From Aestuariibacter salexigens DSM 15300 (GTDB lineage Bacteria > Pseudomonadota > Gammaproteobacteria > Enterobacterales > Alteromonadaceae): a DNA stretch of 55,244 bases. This document shows, piece by piece, positions 27,992 to 36,743 of the stretch (position 1 is the stretch's first letter; each line of letters begins with the position of its first letter). Under the pieces are notes generated by a model, which did no database searches, was not told where the DNA came from, and saw only the letters and a program-made list of their open reading frames with translations. The stretch is taken from positions 1 to 55,244 of the forward strand of contig NZ_AUBH01000016.1 in the NCBI RefSeq assembly GCF_000429145.1, read 5' to 3'. A program made the translations under genes and the position numbers.

Positions 27992-29645
27992 GACGAATTG
28001 TTGGTTATCGCCTGTGCTCAGTAAGAATTCTAAATATGGCGCACTTTTCGGAGTGCTCATTTCGTCGAACCTATCAAACGCACAAGAACTTAGCGTTAAT
28101 GCGGACATATCAACATCTCTTATCAACCAAGGTATTGAGACGGCAGACCCAAACAGACCAGATGACATAAATACTCTCAGTGTCAAACCGAGACTCTCCG
28201 GAGAGTACAGAACACGCACGTTTCAAGGAAGGTGGGCAGGAACATATACGTTTTTAGACAGAGAACTTGACGAGAATAGTCGCACAGATAACTTTGCAGA
28301 ATATTTATATTCAGCATCGTGGTCACCCGTAGATAATCTTTTGACGATTACTGCGAGCGGAGCGATGAACTATCAAAACGTCAACACAGATGGCTATCTA
28401 GTGAATGACTTTTTGTTGAATTCAGAAGATTTGTCTAAAACCCGTTCAAATAGAATTGCCGCAAGTACCAGCGTGCCGAACGGAAAATTGCTAAGGGCTT
28501 TCGGACAAGTATCATACGCCTTCACTGATTCAGAACGTAGTGAACGACAAAATACTCAGAATTTAGATAACGATACAATATCTGCACAAGGTTCCTTACA
28601 GAATGGTACTGATGCGGAACACTTCTTCTGGAATGTAAATTCCAGCTTTAGCGCAACAGAACGTGGTGGTGCTCAGAGCGATTTCATATCCCGATCCGTA
28701 TCTGCAAATATAGACATTCCTCTTTACCAAAATCTTGCGTTTACTGTTGTTGGCTCTCACGAAGGAAATCAGTTCGGAAATCAAACTGGCAGGGCAAGTG
28801 CCGCAAGAGAATTTAATTCTGCAGGTGTAGGACTGAGTTATCGTCCGAGTAATGAGAGGCGAATTGCATTAACCATCAATACATCTGAATCTGAGTTAGA
28901 AGAAAATGACGGTGATACCTTTATAGGTGTGGATATCAATTGGGCGTTTACCACAAGAACAAGCTTTAGCGCCAACTATGGTCGCCGGTTTTATGGGGAT
29001 TCAGCTGGTGTTGAATTCAGCTATAACGCCAAACAGGTTCGCGCCCGACTCTCTTATTCAGAAGATGTAACGAGTTTTTCCAGACTTATTTCAAACCCAG
29101 AAAACCTTGGGGTATTTGTGTGCGCAGACGGCATTGTAGCCTTGAGTGCTTGTTTTCAGCCCAATACTCTAGACTATCAATTAGATGCTAATGAACAGTT
29201 TGTGCAATTTAGTTCACAAAATGTCGAACTGAATAATGAAGTACTGTTGCGTAAATCGTTAAATGGACAGCTAGGCTATTCCAAACGGACATTTTCAATT
29301 TCTCTCGACGGAAGGTATGCATTAGACGAGTCGTTAGAACAGGAACGGCAGCGCAGGCTCTACTCCGTTGGGCTTACGGCAGGGATACGACTGGGCCGTG
29401 TAACTAGTATCAATAGTAATATCAGTTACGCCAACACAGAACAGCGTTCTGAACTACAGCCAAGTGGAGATAGTGATACGTGGAACGCGAGTATTACCTT
29501 AAGCAGAGAATTCGGTAAAAGGCTCAGTGTTAAAGGGAGTCTGAAATATGTAGACAGAAGCGGTACACTAAACACTGGCTTTGGAGGCACTGATATTACA
29601 GACAGAAGAATTTCCATCGGCCTAACCTATCGGTTTTTAGATTAA
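27960..29645 (+). CDS. Exosortase system-associated outer-membrane beta-barrel protein
   Basis: A 561-aa protein with an N-terminal export signal of moderate hydrophobicity (about residues 20-42, ending near SNLSNAQE) and a long run of alternating hydrophobic/polar strands with many aromatic residues. The C-terminus RRISIGLTYRFLD resembles a barrel's last strand. It matches the putative OM barrel found at this position in exosortase A loci (TIGR03016-type, from memory). ATG at 27960 is supported by AAGGAA 9 nt upstream, within the kinase gene, giving a 32-nt overlap. Likely role: an outer-membrane conduit or anchor for the EPS, working with the export lipoprotein. Unproven biochemically. Confidence 0.85.
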   Translation: MVTTTHNAKRKTNCWLSPVLSKNSKYGALFGVLISSNLSNAQELSVNADISTSLINQGIETADPNRPDDINTLSVKPRLSGEYRTRTFQGRWAGTYTFLDRELDENSRTDNFAEYLYSASWSPVDNLLTITASGAMNYQNVNTDGYLVNDFLLNSEDLSKTRSNRIAASTSVPNGKLLRAFGQVSYAFTDSERSERQNTQNLDNDTISAQGSLQNGTDAEHFFWNVNSSFSATERGGAQSDFISRSVSANIDIPLYQNLAFTVVGSHEGNQFGNQTGRASAAREFNSAGVGLSYRPSNERRIALTINTSESELEENDGDTFIGVDINWAFTTRTSFSANYGRRFYGDSAGVEFSYNAKQVRARLSYSEDVTSFSRLISNPENLGVFVCADGIVALSACFQPNTLDYQLDANEQFVQFSSQNVELNNEVLLRKSLNGQLGYSKRTFSISLDGRYALDESLEQERQRRLYSVGLTAGIRLGRVTSINSNISYANTEQRSELQPSGDSDTWNASITLSREFGKRLSVKGSLKYVDRSGTLNTGFGGTDITDRRISIGLTYRFLD

Positions 29646-30676
29646 TCTGAATCGTCTGACTTTAGTCGCACGTAGGTTTTGTACTTTTTCTTCAGCAGCT
29701 TATCGATATAACGGGTGAGCTTAATCTTGTGGCTTATGGCGTTATCCAGTGCGTCAACCAGTTCATTAAGCATGTTTTTATAGTATTCGATGTCTTTGAC
29801 TTCATGCCCCTCGGGTGTAAGTTCGGTGACCTCGTGTTTTTTAATTTCTTCCTCGGGCTCTGGGATAAACATTTCATCCGCCACTTCCTTGACCACGTTC
29901 TCGACCGCTTCTTCATCGAGTCTTTCAAGCTCTTCAAGAAACCCGTAGAGCAGGATACGGTCCATTAGCGTGTTAATTTTACGCGGCACGCCGTGGGTGA
30001 ACTGATAAATTTTTTCATAAGCTTCGTTGGAGAACAAATTTGCACCATTCCAGCCAGCATGGTGCATGCGGTATTCAATGTAGGCCCTGCACTCTTCATC
30101 CGTAAGCGGTGCCAGGTGGCAAGAGGCAACGATGCGCTGCCTGAACTGCTCCATGTTCGGTGCACGCAAAATAGGCTGGAGCTCTTCCTGACCTAATAAA
30201 AAGCTTTGCAGCAGCGGCTTGCCTTTGGCCTGGAAGTTGGACAGCATGCGCAGCTCTTCAATGGTTTCGAGCGGCAGGTTCTGCGCCTCATCGACCAGTA
30301 AAAGCGCACGTCGTCCCTGCTGATGCAAAGCAGACAGAAAAGACTCTAAGTCTTTGAGCAGGTCAGCTTTGGTTTTGTTGGCGACATCCAGTTCGAATTT
30401 AGCCGCGACCATTTTGACCAGCTCGTCAGGGCTGAGTTTAGGGGTCACAATTTGCGCCGCGAAAATGTCGTTTTGCAGATCGTTCAGCAGGCTATTTGCC
30501 AGTGTGGTTTTACCCGTACCAATATCGCCCGTAATAACAATAAAGCCTTCAGCCTGCGATAATCCATATTGCAGATAAGACATTGCGCGCTTGTGCCATT
30601 TACTGGCAAAGAAAAACTCCGGGTCTGGCGTCAACTGGAAGGGCTTTGAATTCAGCCCGTAATGGCTTTCATACAT
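29642..30676 (-). CDS. Exosortase locus AAA ATPase (ExeA/GspA-like)
   Basis: A 344-aa cytoplasmic ATPase. It starts MYESHYGLNSKPFQLTPDPEFFF, the signature of the ExeA/GspA-like secretion ATPases. Walker A is GDIGTGKTT at 50-58 and Walker B LLLVDEAQ at 126-133; FRQRIVASCHL and the arginine-rich sensor segment (GVPRKINTLMDR) follow. A Glu/Lys-rich C-terminal part (about 260-344) has no obvious domain. This is the PEP-CTERM-locus subfamily (TIGR03015-type, from memory). It is convergent with the barrel gene and their stop codons overlap by 4 nt. It probably powers or controls EPS secretion machinery. Confidence 0.9.
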   Translation of the reverse strand: MYESHYGLNSKPFQLTPDPEFFFASKWHKRAMSYLQYGLSQAEGFIVITGDIGTGKTTLANSLLNDLQNDIFAAQIVTPKLSPDELVKMVAAKFELDVANKTKADLLKDLESFLSALHQQGRRALLLVDEAQNLPLETIEELRMLSNFQAKGKPLLQSFLLGQEELQPILRAPNMEQFRQRIVASCHLAPLTDEECRAYIEYRMHHAGWNGANLFSNEAYEKIYQFTHGVPRKINTLMDRILLYGFLEELERLDEEAVENVVKEVADEMFIPEPEEEIKKHEVTELTPEGHEVKDIEYYKNMLNELVDALDNAISHKIKLTRYIDKLLKKKYKTYVRLKSDDSD

Positions 30677-30773
30677 AATGAACTGGCGTCGTCCTGATAC
30701 TTGCCCGTAGTGTACACGACATTACCGGGCACGCATGAAATTTCAGTAATAATTTGTATTATTGAGAAATACG

Positions 30774-32021
30774 TTATTGCGAAAATAAACCGCGTGTATC
30801 GATGACCACTTTTTTCGCGATCTCATCCATGCGGAGCGCTTTGAAAGGTGTATGGTCAACTAGCACTACTAACACATTACACCGTGCGAGAGCGTTATCT
30901 AACGAGACTAATTCCATTTTACCCTCCAGCTTTGTTGGCAACTCTGAAATATTTGGCTCGACAGCGAGAACATCTCCTATATCAGCATCAGCCAGCGCTT
31001 TTGCAATTCCAACAGCGGGGCTTTCCCGTAAATCATCGATATCTGCCTTAAAGGCCAGACCAAGACAGGCAATCACCGGGCGCTTAAAGTCATCGGCAGC
31101 ACGTTTTACCTGTTCAATAACATAGTCAGGCTTTCCGTCATTGACCTCACGTGCCGTGCGGATCATACGCGCCTCTTCAGGCGCAGAGTCGACGATAAAC
31201 CATGGATCAACGGCGATACAATGACCACCTACACCAGGACCAGGATTTAGCACATTCACACGAGGATGGCGGTTAGCCAGCCTTATCAGGTTCCACACGT
31301 TAATATTCAGCTTGTCGCAAATGATCGATAGTTCATTAGCAAAAGCGATATTCACATCACGGAAGGAGTTCTCTGTTAGCTTGGCCAGTTCAGCGGTACG
31401 GGCATTGGTTACAATACATTCACCGCGTACAAACACATGATAAAGCTGCTTGGCTTTCTCGCTGCACTGCTCGCTGATACCGCCTATCACCCTGTCGTTC
31501 TCTACTAGCTCTCTTAACACATGGCCGGGCAGAACTCGCTCGGGACAGTGCGCAACAAACACATCCGGTTGTCCCTGTGCATTGGTCGGAAAACTCAGGT
31601 CAGCGCGGAGTTCAGCAAGCCAGGCAGACAGTTGCTCAGTGGCACCAACAGGTGATGTAGACTCAAGGATCACTACATTGCCTTTTTCAAGCTGCGGCGC
31701 AATTGCTTCTGCGGCGGCGCGAATGTAGCTTAAATCCGGCTTTTTGCCTTCTTTAAACGGTGTAGGCACAGCAATCATAAACGCATCAGCCTTTTCTGGC
31801 GTCATGGTCGCGCGTAGCTTACCGGTTGTTACCGCGGCCTGAACGACCATATCCAAATCCGGCTCAACAATATGTACTTTTCCTTCATTGATGGTATTGA
31901 CGGCTTTTTCTGACACATCGACGCCGACCACGTCGATACCACGCGACGCAATAACGGCCGCCGTCGGCAAGCCGATATATCCCAGGCCAACCACACAGAC
32001 TTTATTGATCGCTGCACTCAT
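30774..32021 (-). CDS. wecC: UDP-N-acetyl-D-mannosamine dehydrogenase
   Basis: A 415-aa NAD-dependent UDP-sugar dehydrogenase making UDP-ManNAcA from UDP-ManNAc in two oxidation steps. The NAD site is [14 protein letters not shown] (GxGxxG, residues 10-23), the lid/NAD region [10 protein letters not shown] follows near 91-100, and the catalytic cysteine is Cys268 in [15 protein letters not shown]. The C-terminal UDP-binding domain begins near 300 with [21 protein letters not shown]. The length agrees with E. coli WecC (420 aa). It overlaps wecB by 4 nt (ATGA). The pair provides an acidic amino sugar, presumably for the EPS. Confidence 0.93.
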   Translation of the reverse strand: MSAAINKVCVVGLGYIGLPTAAVIASRGIDVVGVDVSEKAVNTINEGKVHIVEPDLDMVVQAAVTTGKLRATMTPEKADAFMIAVPTPFKEGKKPDLSYIRAAAEAIAPQLEKGNVVILESTSPVGATEQLSAWLAELRADLSFPTNAQGQPDVFVAHCPERVLPGHVLRELVENDRVIGGISEQCSEKAKQLYHVFVRGECIVTNARTAELAKLTENSFRDVNIAFANELSIICDKLNINVWNLIRLANRHPRVNVLNPGPGVGGHCIAVDPWFIVDSAPEEARMIRTAREVNDGKPDYVIEQVKRAADDFKRPVIACLGLAFKADIDDLRESPAVGIAKALADADIGDVLAVEPNISELPTKLEGKMELVSLDNALARCNVLVVLVDHTPFKALRMDEIAKKVVIDTRGLFSQ

Positions 32022-33157
32022 GAATGCAATCCTTCTTTTAAAGCATTTATAATTCGTTCACAGGCTTTGCCATCTCCGTACGGATTGTGCGCAAAGCTCA
32101 TATTTTCATAGGCTTGCTGCTCGTCCAGCAGCAAATTCGCATTACTGGTGATCGCGTTCGTGTCCGTGCCCACCAGCTTCACCGTTCCTGCTTCTACCGC
32201 TTCAGGACGTTCGGTTGTATCGCGCATTACCAATACTGGCTTACCCAGTGACGGCGCTTCTTCCTGCACACCGCCTGAGTCGGTCAATATTAAGTAGCTT
32301 CGCTGCATCAGATACACAAACGGCAGGTAGTCCTGAGGCTCAATCAAATGTACGTTTTCGGTGTCGCCAAGTATGCGCTTGACTGGCTCCTGCACATTGG
32401 GATTAAGATGCACCGGATACACCACCTGCACATCACCTCGAGACGCAATCTCAGCGATGGCTTTACACAGACTTTCAAATCCTTCTCCAAAGTTTTCACG
32501 GCGGTGTCCAGTGATCAGAATAAGGCGCTTTGACGAATCCAGAAACGGAAATTTATCCGCCAGTTCGGATGCTAGCTTGTCATCAGTGGTCAGCAGTTCT
32601 TGTACCCACAAAAGCGCATCAATCACCGTATTGCCGGTCACTGTGATGTGTTCAGCAGGGTGGTTTTCGTTGAGCAGGTTTTGCTCAGACTGTGAAGTCG
32701 GCGCGAAATGAAAGCGCGTGATAGCACCGGCAATTTTACGGTTCATTTCTTCTGGCCACGGACTGTAGATATTACCAGTTCGAAGCCCTGCTTCGACGTG
32801 ACCTACCGGTATCTTCTTATAGTACGCCGCGAGTGCGGCAGACATGGTCGTCGTAGTATCACCATGTACAAGCACCACATCAGGTTGTATCTCTTCATAC
32901 ACGCTTTTCAGTTTTATCAGTACATTCGCCGTTATGTCATACAGGTCTTGATTGGGCTGCATAATATCCAGATCGACATCTGGCACAATGCCGAACAGTG
33001 ACAATACCTGATCAAGCATCTGCCGATGCTGTGCAGTCACACAAACACGACAATCAAATGCTGGATCGTTTTTAAGTGCAAGAACGAGAGGGGCCATTTT
33101 GATGGCTTCGGGTCGCGTGCCGAATACCATCAATACGCGCTTTTTAGCAGGAGCCAT
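32018..33157 (-). CDS. wecB: UDP-N-acetylglucosamine 2-epimerase (non-hydrolysing)
   Basis: A 379-aa GT-B-fold enzyme interconverting UDP-GlcNAc and UDP-ManNAc. Key segments: [14 protein letters not shown] (N-terminal), [35 protein letters not shown] with the catalytic Glu, GHRRENFGE near 215, and [29 protein letters not shown] (UDP-binding). All the catalytic regions known for WecB are present and the length is normal. It starts 75 bp after hldE ends and feeds its product to WecC, encoded immediately downstream with a 4-nt overlap. Confidence 0.94.
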   Translation of the reverse strand: MAPAKKRVLMVFGTRPEAIKMAPLVLALKNDPAFDCRVCVTAQHRQMLDQVLSLFGIVPDVDLDIMQPNQDLYDITANVLIKLKSVYEEIQPDVVLVHGDTTTTMSAALAAYYKKIPVGHVEAGLRTGNIYSPWPEEMNRKIAGAITRFHFAPTSQSEQNLLNENHPAEHITVTGNTVIDALLWVQELLTTDDKLASELADKFPFLDSSKRLILITGHRRENFGEGFESLCKAIAEIASRGDVQVVYPVHLNPNVQEPVKRILGDTENVHLIEPQDYLPFVYLMQRSYLILTDSGGVQEEAPSLGKPVLVMRDTTERPEAVEAGTVKLVGTDTNAITSNANLLLDEQQAYENMSFAHNPYGDGKACERIINALKEGLHS

Positions 33158-33232
33158 AATGTGTATAAGAATTCCTTGGCAAATAGACTACGTAAATTAT
33201 CAAGCGTACCGCACTGGGTAAAGGCTTTACGG

Positions 33233-34654
33233 CTAATTCTGCTCAACTATCTGTTTAATAATGCCAGTCGTAGACACGCCATCCTCGAAATTAAGTACTC
33301 TGACTTCTCCACCGTTGGCGATAACCTGCTTACCGCCGGCAATATCTTCAACCTTGTAATCACCGCCCTTGACCAGAATGTCGGGAAGGAGCTCACTGAT
33401 CAGGCGCTCTGGGGTATCTTCAGAGAAAGGCACGACCCAGTCTACCGCAGCTAGTCCTGCTAGCACGGCCATACGTCTTTCGGCGCTGTTAATCGGCCTG
33501 CCCTCACCTTTCAGTTTCGTCACCGACGCATCGGTGTTAACCGCCACAATCAGTCGGTCGCCGAGTGTTGCAGCCTGCTGCAAATACGACACGTGGCCAG
33601 CATGTAAGATATCAAAACAGCCATTGGTCATTACCACCGTTTCGCCCGCAGCCTTGGCCTGTTGAACGGCCAGCATAAGCTGCTGCTGCGTCATTACGCC
33701 CCGATCCACGCGCTGGTCAAAGCGCACGGCCTGAGCCAGTTCCGTCGCCGTAACCGTGGATGTACCCAGCTTGCCCACTACAACGCTGGCCGCCGCGTTG
33801 GCCAGTCCACACGCTACAGGTAGCGTACTGCCGGTCGCCAGTGAACATGCCAGCGTCGAAATGACCGTATCGCCAGCGCCCGTGACATCGTATACCTCTC
33901 GGGCCTTGGCAGGCATGTGCAGTTCGTCCCGGTCTTTGTGGATCAGGGTCATGCCTTTTTCAGAGCGGGTAACCAGTAAAGCATCAAGTGAATATTGCTG
34001 GCAAAGCTGGTGTGCCTTATCGACGATGATTTGCTCGCTGTCACATTGCCCCACCACCTGCTCGAATTCCGACATATTAGGCGTAAGCAACGTCGCCCCG
34101 GCATATTTGCTGAAATCCTGCCCTTTAGGATCAACCACCACTGGCACATTCATGTTGTTCGCTAGTTGAATAAGCTTTTGTACATTGCTCAACGTCCCTT
34201 TGGCATAATCTGATATAACCAGCACATCTACGTTGTCTAGCGCCTGCTCTACCGCCGCGTCTAAGTCGGATTTATCCAGCGCAGAAATATCCTGTTCGAA
34301 ATCCAGTCTTATCAATTGTTGGTTGCGGCTCATCACCCGAAGTTTGGTGATAGTGTCTATATCAGGCACTTCAATAAAGGTGCATTGCACAGACATGACA
34401 TTAAGCTTTTTGCGCAGCAGCTCGGCCGAGTGATCTTTGCCAGTCATGCCTATTAACGTCACTTTCGCGCCCAGCGCTGCGGCGTTAAGCGCTACGTTGG
34501 CAGCCCCACCCGGGCGGTCTTCATCTCCCTGCACTTTTACTACCGGCACCGGTGCTTCCGGGGATATTCTTGCCGTCACACCACTCCAGTAGCGGTCCAG
34601 CATAATATCACCCACGATCAGAACGCGGGCGCTTGAAAAGTCAGGTAATTGCAT
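33233..34654 (-). CDS. hldE: Bifunctional heptose-7-phosphate kinase / heptose-1-phosphate adenylyltransferase
   Basis: A 473-aa two-domain enzyme for ADP-heptose synthesis (LPS inner core). Residues 1 to about 318 form the PfkB kinase with DIMLDRYW (16-23), [15 protein letters not shown] and the anion-hole/catalytic base GAGDT (259-263; Asp262). From about 340 the nucleotidyltransferase domain has [16 protein letters not shown] with the HxGH signature at 351-354 and, further on, [18 protein letters not shown]. Length is close to E. coli HldE (477 aa). It precedes wecB on the same strand and may be co-transcribed, but it is a housekeeping gene. Confidence 0.96.
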   Translation of the reverse strand: MQLPDFSSARVLIVGDIMLDRYWSGVTARISPEAPVPVVKVQGDEDRPGGAANVALNAAALGAKVTLIGMTGKDHSAELLRKKLNVMSVQCTFIEVPDIDTITKLRVMSRNQQLIRLDFEQDISALDKSDLDAAVEQALDNVDVLVISDYAKGTLSNVQKLIQLANNMNVPVVVDPKGQDFSKYAGATLLTPNMSEFEQVVGQCDSEQIIVDKAHQLCQQYSLDALLVTRSEKGMTLIHKDRDELHMPAKAREVYDVTGAGDTVISTLACSLATGSTLPVACGLANAAASVVVGKLGTSTVTATELAQAVRFDQRVDRGVMTQQQLMLAVQQAKAAGETVVMTNGCFDILHAGHVSYLQQAATLGDRLIVAVNTDASVTKLKGEGRPINSAERRMAVLAGLAAVDWVVPFSEDTPERLISELLPDILVKGGDYKVEDIAGGKQVIANGGEVRVLNFEDGVSTTGIIKQIVEQN

Positions 34655-34711
34655 GGGAAATCAGCCTTAATCAACTCTGGCGGCGAGTATACCAGTGTTG
34701 CCAGATGAGTC

Positions 34712-35356
34712 CTACAGCACGAAATAGTAAACCGCAAAGAAGTGACAGGCACAGCCCGCTATGACAAACAAATGCCAGATAAAGTGGGTAAAGCGCAGAT
34801 GCTTGGCGACATAAAATGCTACGCCTACACTAAAACAAACGCCGCCCAGTACCAGCAGCCATAACCCCGCGCCGGGCAGTGCCTGATAAAGCGGATAGAT
34901 AATGACCACAGACAGCCAGCCCATTACCAGATAGGTTGCCACCGAGAGTTTGGCAAAGCGGTGTCTGACGAAGCATTTAAACACCACCCCCACCACCGCC
35001 ATTAACCAAATCACGGCGAATACCGTCCAACCGAGCCAGCCGCCAAGGCTGACTAACAGAAAAGGTGTGTAAGTGCCCGCTATCAATAAATATATTGAAC
35101 TGTGGTCAAAAAGCTTTAACCACTGCTTTGCATGGCTGTGTGTCACCGCATGATAAATGGTCGAGCTTAAGAACATCAGGATCAGCGAACTGCCATACAG
35201 CGCAGATGCCGTAATGGCCAGCGTCGATTCTGCCTCTATCAGCATGATCACCAGCGCGGCTATGGCCAGCGCAAAGCCAACACCATGGCTGATACTGTGC
35301 AGCCATTCTTCTAATGCGGTGTATGCGGACTTAATGGGTTGTCGTACAGATTGCAT
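34712..35356 (-). CDS. Hemolysin III / YqfA-like PAQR-type membrane protein
   Basis: A 214-aa inner-membrane protein with seven hydrophobic segments. The start EEWLHSISHGVGFALAIAAL, the SSTIYHAV and FDHSSIYLLIAGTYTPFLL segments, and FTHFIWHLFVIAGCACHFFAV near the end hold the conserved His residues of the hemolysin III/YqfA branch of the PAQR superfamily (putative metal-dependent hydrolase; exact function in bacteria unsettled). ATG at 35356, divergent from the GIY-YIG gene. The name hemolysin III is historical and does not by itself imply haemolysis. Confidence 0.9.
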   Translation of the reverse strand: MQSVRQPIKSAYTALEEWLHSISHGVGFALAIAALVIMLIEAESTLAITASALYGSSLILMFLSSTIYHAVTHSHAKQWLKLFDHSSIYLLIAGTYTPFLLVSLGGWLGWTVFAVIWLMAVVGVVFKCFVRHRFAKLSVATYLVMGWLSVVIIYPLYQALPGAGLWLLVLGGVCFSVGVAFYVAKHLRFTHFIWHLFVIAGCACHFFAVYYFVL

Positions 35357-35440
35357 AGCTCAAAGAGAAACGTGTTAAACCTAAGTGGCAAGTATAGTAA
35401 TATTTTGCGCCATTCGTCAGCCCCGCCATGTGAAACTTGT

Positions 35441-35758
35441 ATGAAACAATACTGGTTTTTGTACATTATCGAGAATCGATTGGGTCAGCGCTATACCGGC
35501 ATCACCGTCGATATAGAACGTCGTTTCAATGAGCATCAGCAAAGCGGCCCACGCTGTGCTAAAGCGCTGAAAGGGAAAGGACCGTTGACCTTGATTGGCT
35601 GCGCAAAAGTGGCAACCCACTCTCAGGCCTTAAAACTGGAACGCCATATCAAGCGTCAGCACACAGCGCATAAATTACCGGAGCTGGAAAGAGGTCAGTC
35701 AGATAAACTGGAATTTAGCTGGCAGGTGATCGCGCCAGAAACACTCTCTTTACAGTAA
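35441..35758 (+). CDS. GIY-YIG nuclease-superfamily small protein
   Basis: A 105-aa single-domain protein of the UPF0213 type (YhbQ-like). The domain signature reads FLYIIENRLGQRYTGITVDIERRFNEH, with the two Tyr/Gly elements, the conserved Arg in the second helix, and ALKLERHIKRQ near the middle, as in the family. The frame is open from 35339, but the ATG at 35441 gives the domain its normal start and uses KQYWFLYI as first strand. It overlaps the convergent DUF350 gene by 9 nt at its 3' end. Biological role of the family is not settled; E. coli YhbQ has been linked to DNA cleavage. Confidence 0.85.
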   Translation: MKQYWFLYIIENRLGQRYTGITVDIERRFNEHQQSGPRCAKALKGKGPLTLIGCAKVATHSQALKLERHIKRQHTAHKLPELERGQSDKLEFSWQVIAPETLSLQ

Positions 35759-36649
35759 GCCAGAAATAATCAGCGCCAATCCGACCGACATGACCCATAG
35801 CAAGCTGGCTACGCCAACATTGTCCTGCTGGTAGACCTCTTCGCGCCAGTTCAGACGAAATAGCACAATACGTTTACCGATAATTTGCAACGCTTTTAAA
35901 AGCAGCGTAAGCGCAACTCCGACGATCAACCATCCCGTAATGTTACTGACGTAGCCCGCCGGCTGATAAACCAGCAGAGACGACGCGGCGGATACGATGA
36001 TGGCGGTACCAATCAGATTGCCAGAGTGTTCTATCGATAGGGCTAGCTGTCCCTTACACAACGCATCCTGCATCGAGCCGTTCTGATTGCTGGCCGCAAA
36101 TCGACGTTCAATCAGTCTTGTGGTAATGAGCAATATCGCATGCACGACAAGAAAGCCGCTAATGATAGCGACAATGGCATTGGTGTCCGTACCTGTCGTC
36201 CAAATCATAATGCTGTTAATAATAATTGCACTGGCCACCGCACTTGAGGCATCTACCACGGCAACACTGGTGCCACGCTCGCGCAATACTGCTTCCTTAT
36301 CAAGTTGGTGAAGGATCAGCTTATCATGAGCCACACGCCCTACCCTGACCAGGAAAATACCGACGATACCAAACAGCACCATACTGATAATGGCTTCACC
36401 GTAGCCTTTTTCCATCTGACGCCCCGCTGCCCCTGCCAATACGATGCAAAGCGACAACATTCTTCCGGCTATGCTGATGCCAAAGGCGACATTGTCTTTT
36501 ACGCTTAGCTCTTCTGAGATACTGACATGAGACATTTTTCCTGCCATCCAACGTACCGAAAACAGAAGGCATAGCGCTACCACCACATCGATAGCCAGAT
36601 AAATCCACAACTGGAATGATAAGTCAGTCAGATTGACAAGCGATTGCAT
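35750..36649 (-). CDS. DUF350 family inner-membrane protein
   Basis: A 299-aa membrane protein with about eight hydrophobic segments in two similar halves. Each half carries the characteristic short polar stretch: VKDNVAFGISIAG near residue 50 and ALSIEHSGNLIGTAI near 200, the pattern of paired DUF350 domains. Related proteins appear next to glutathionylspermidine synthase-like genes in other bacteria; no such gene is next to it here. Divergent from glnE with a 94-bp gap. Function unknown. Confidence 0.8.
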   Translation of the reverse strand: MQSLVNLTDLSFQLWIYLAIDVVVALCLLFSVRWMAGKMSHVSISEELSVKDNVAFGISIAGRMLSLCIVLAGAAGRQMEKGYGEAIISMVLFGIVGIFLVRVGRVAHDKLILHQLDKEAVLRERGTSVAVVDASSAVASAIIINSIMIWTTGTDTNAIVAIISGFLVVHAILLITTRLIERRFAASNQNGSMQDALCKGQLALSIEHSGNLIGTAIIVSAASSLLVYQPAGYVSNITGWLIVGVALTLLLKALQIIGKRIVLFRLNWREEVYQQDNVGVASLLWVMSVGLALIISGLL

Positions 36650-36743
36650 GTTCCTTCAATTCCTCTAATCCGCATTGCTACTGGTATACAGCAACACATA
36701 TATGCCAGACTAGAACTACTTTCGGTTAAACACAACAGGCCGT

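Noticed and set aside
34655-34711. TCTGGC/GCCAGA repeat between hldE and the YqfA-like gene
   Set aside because: Long loop of about 18 nt, no T-run; probably chance.
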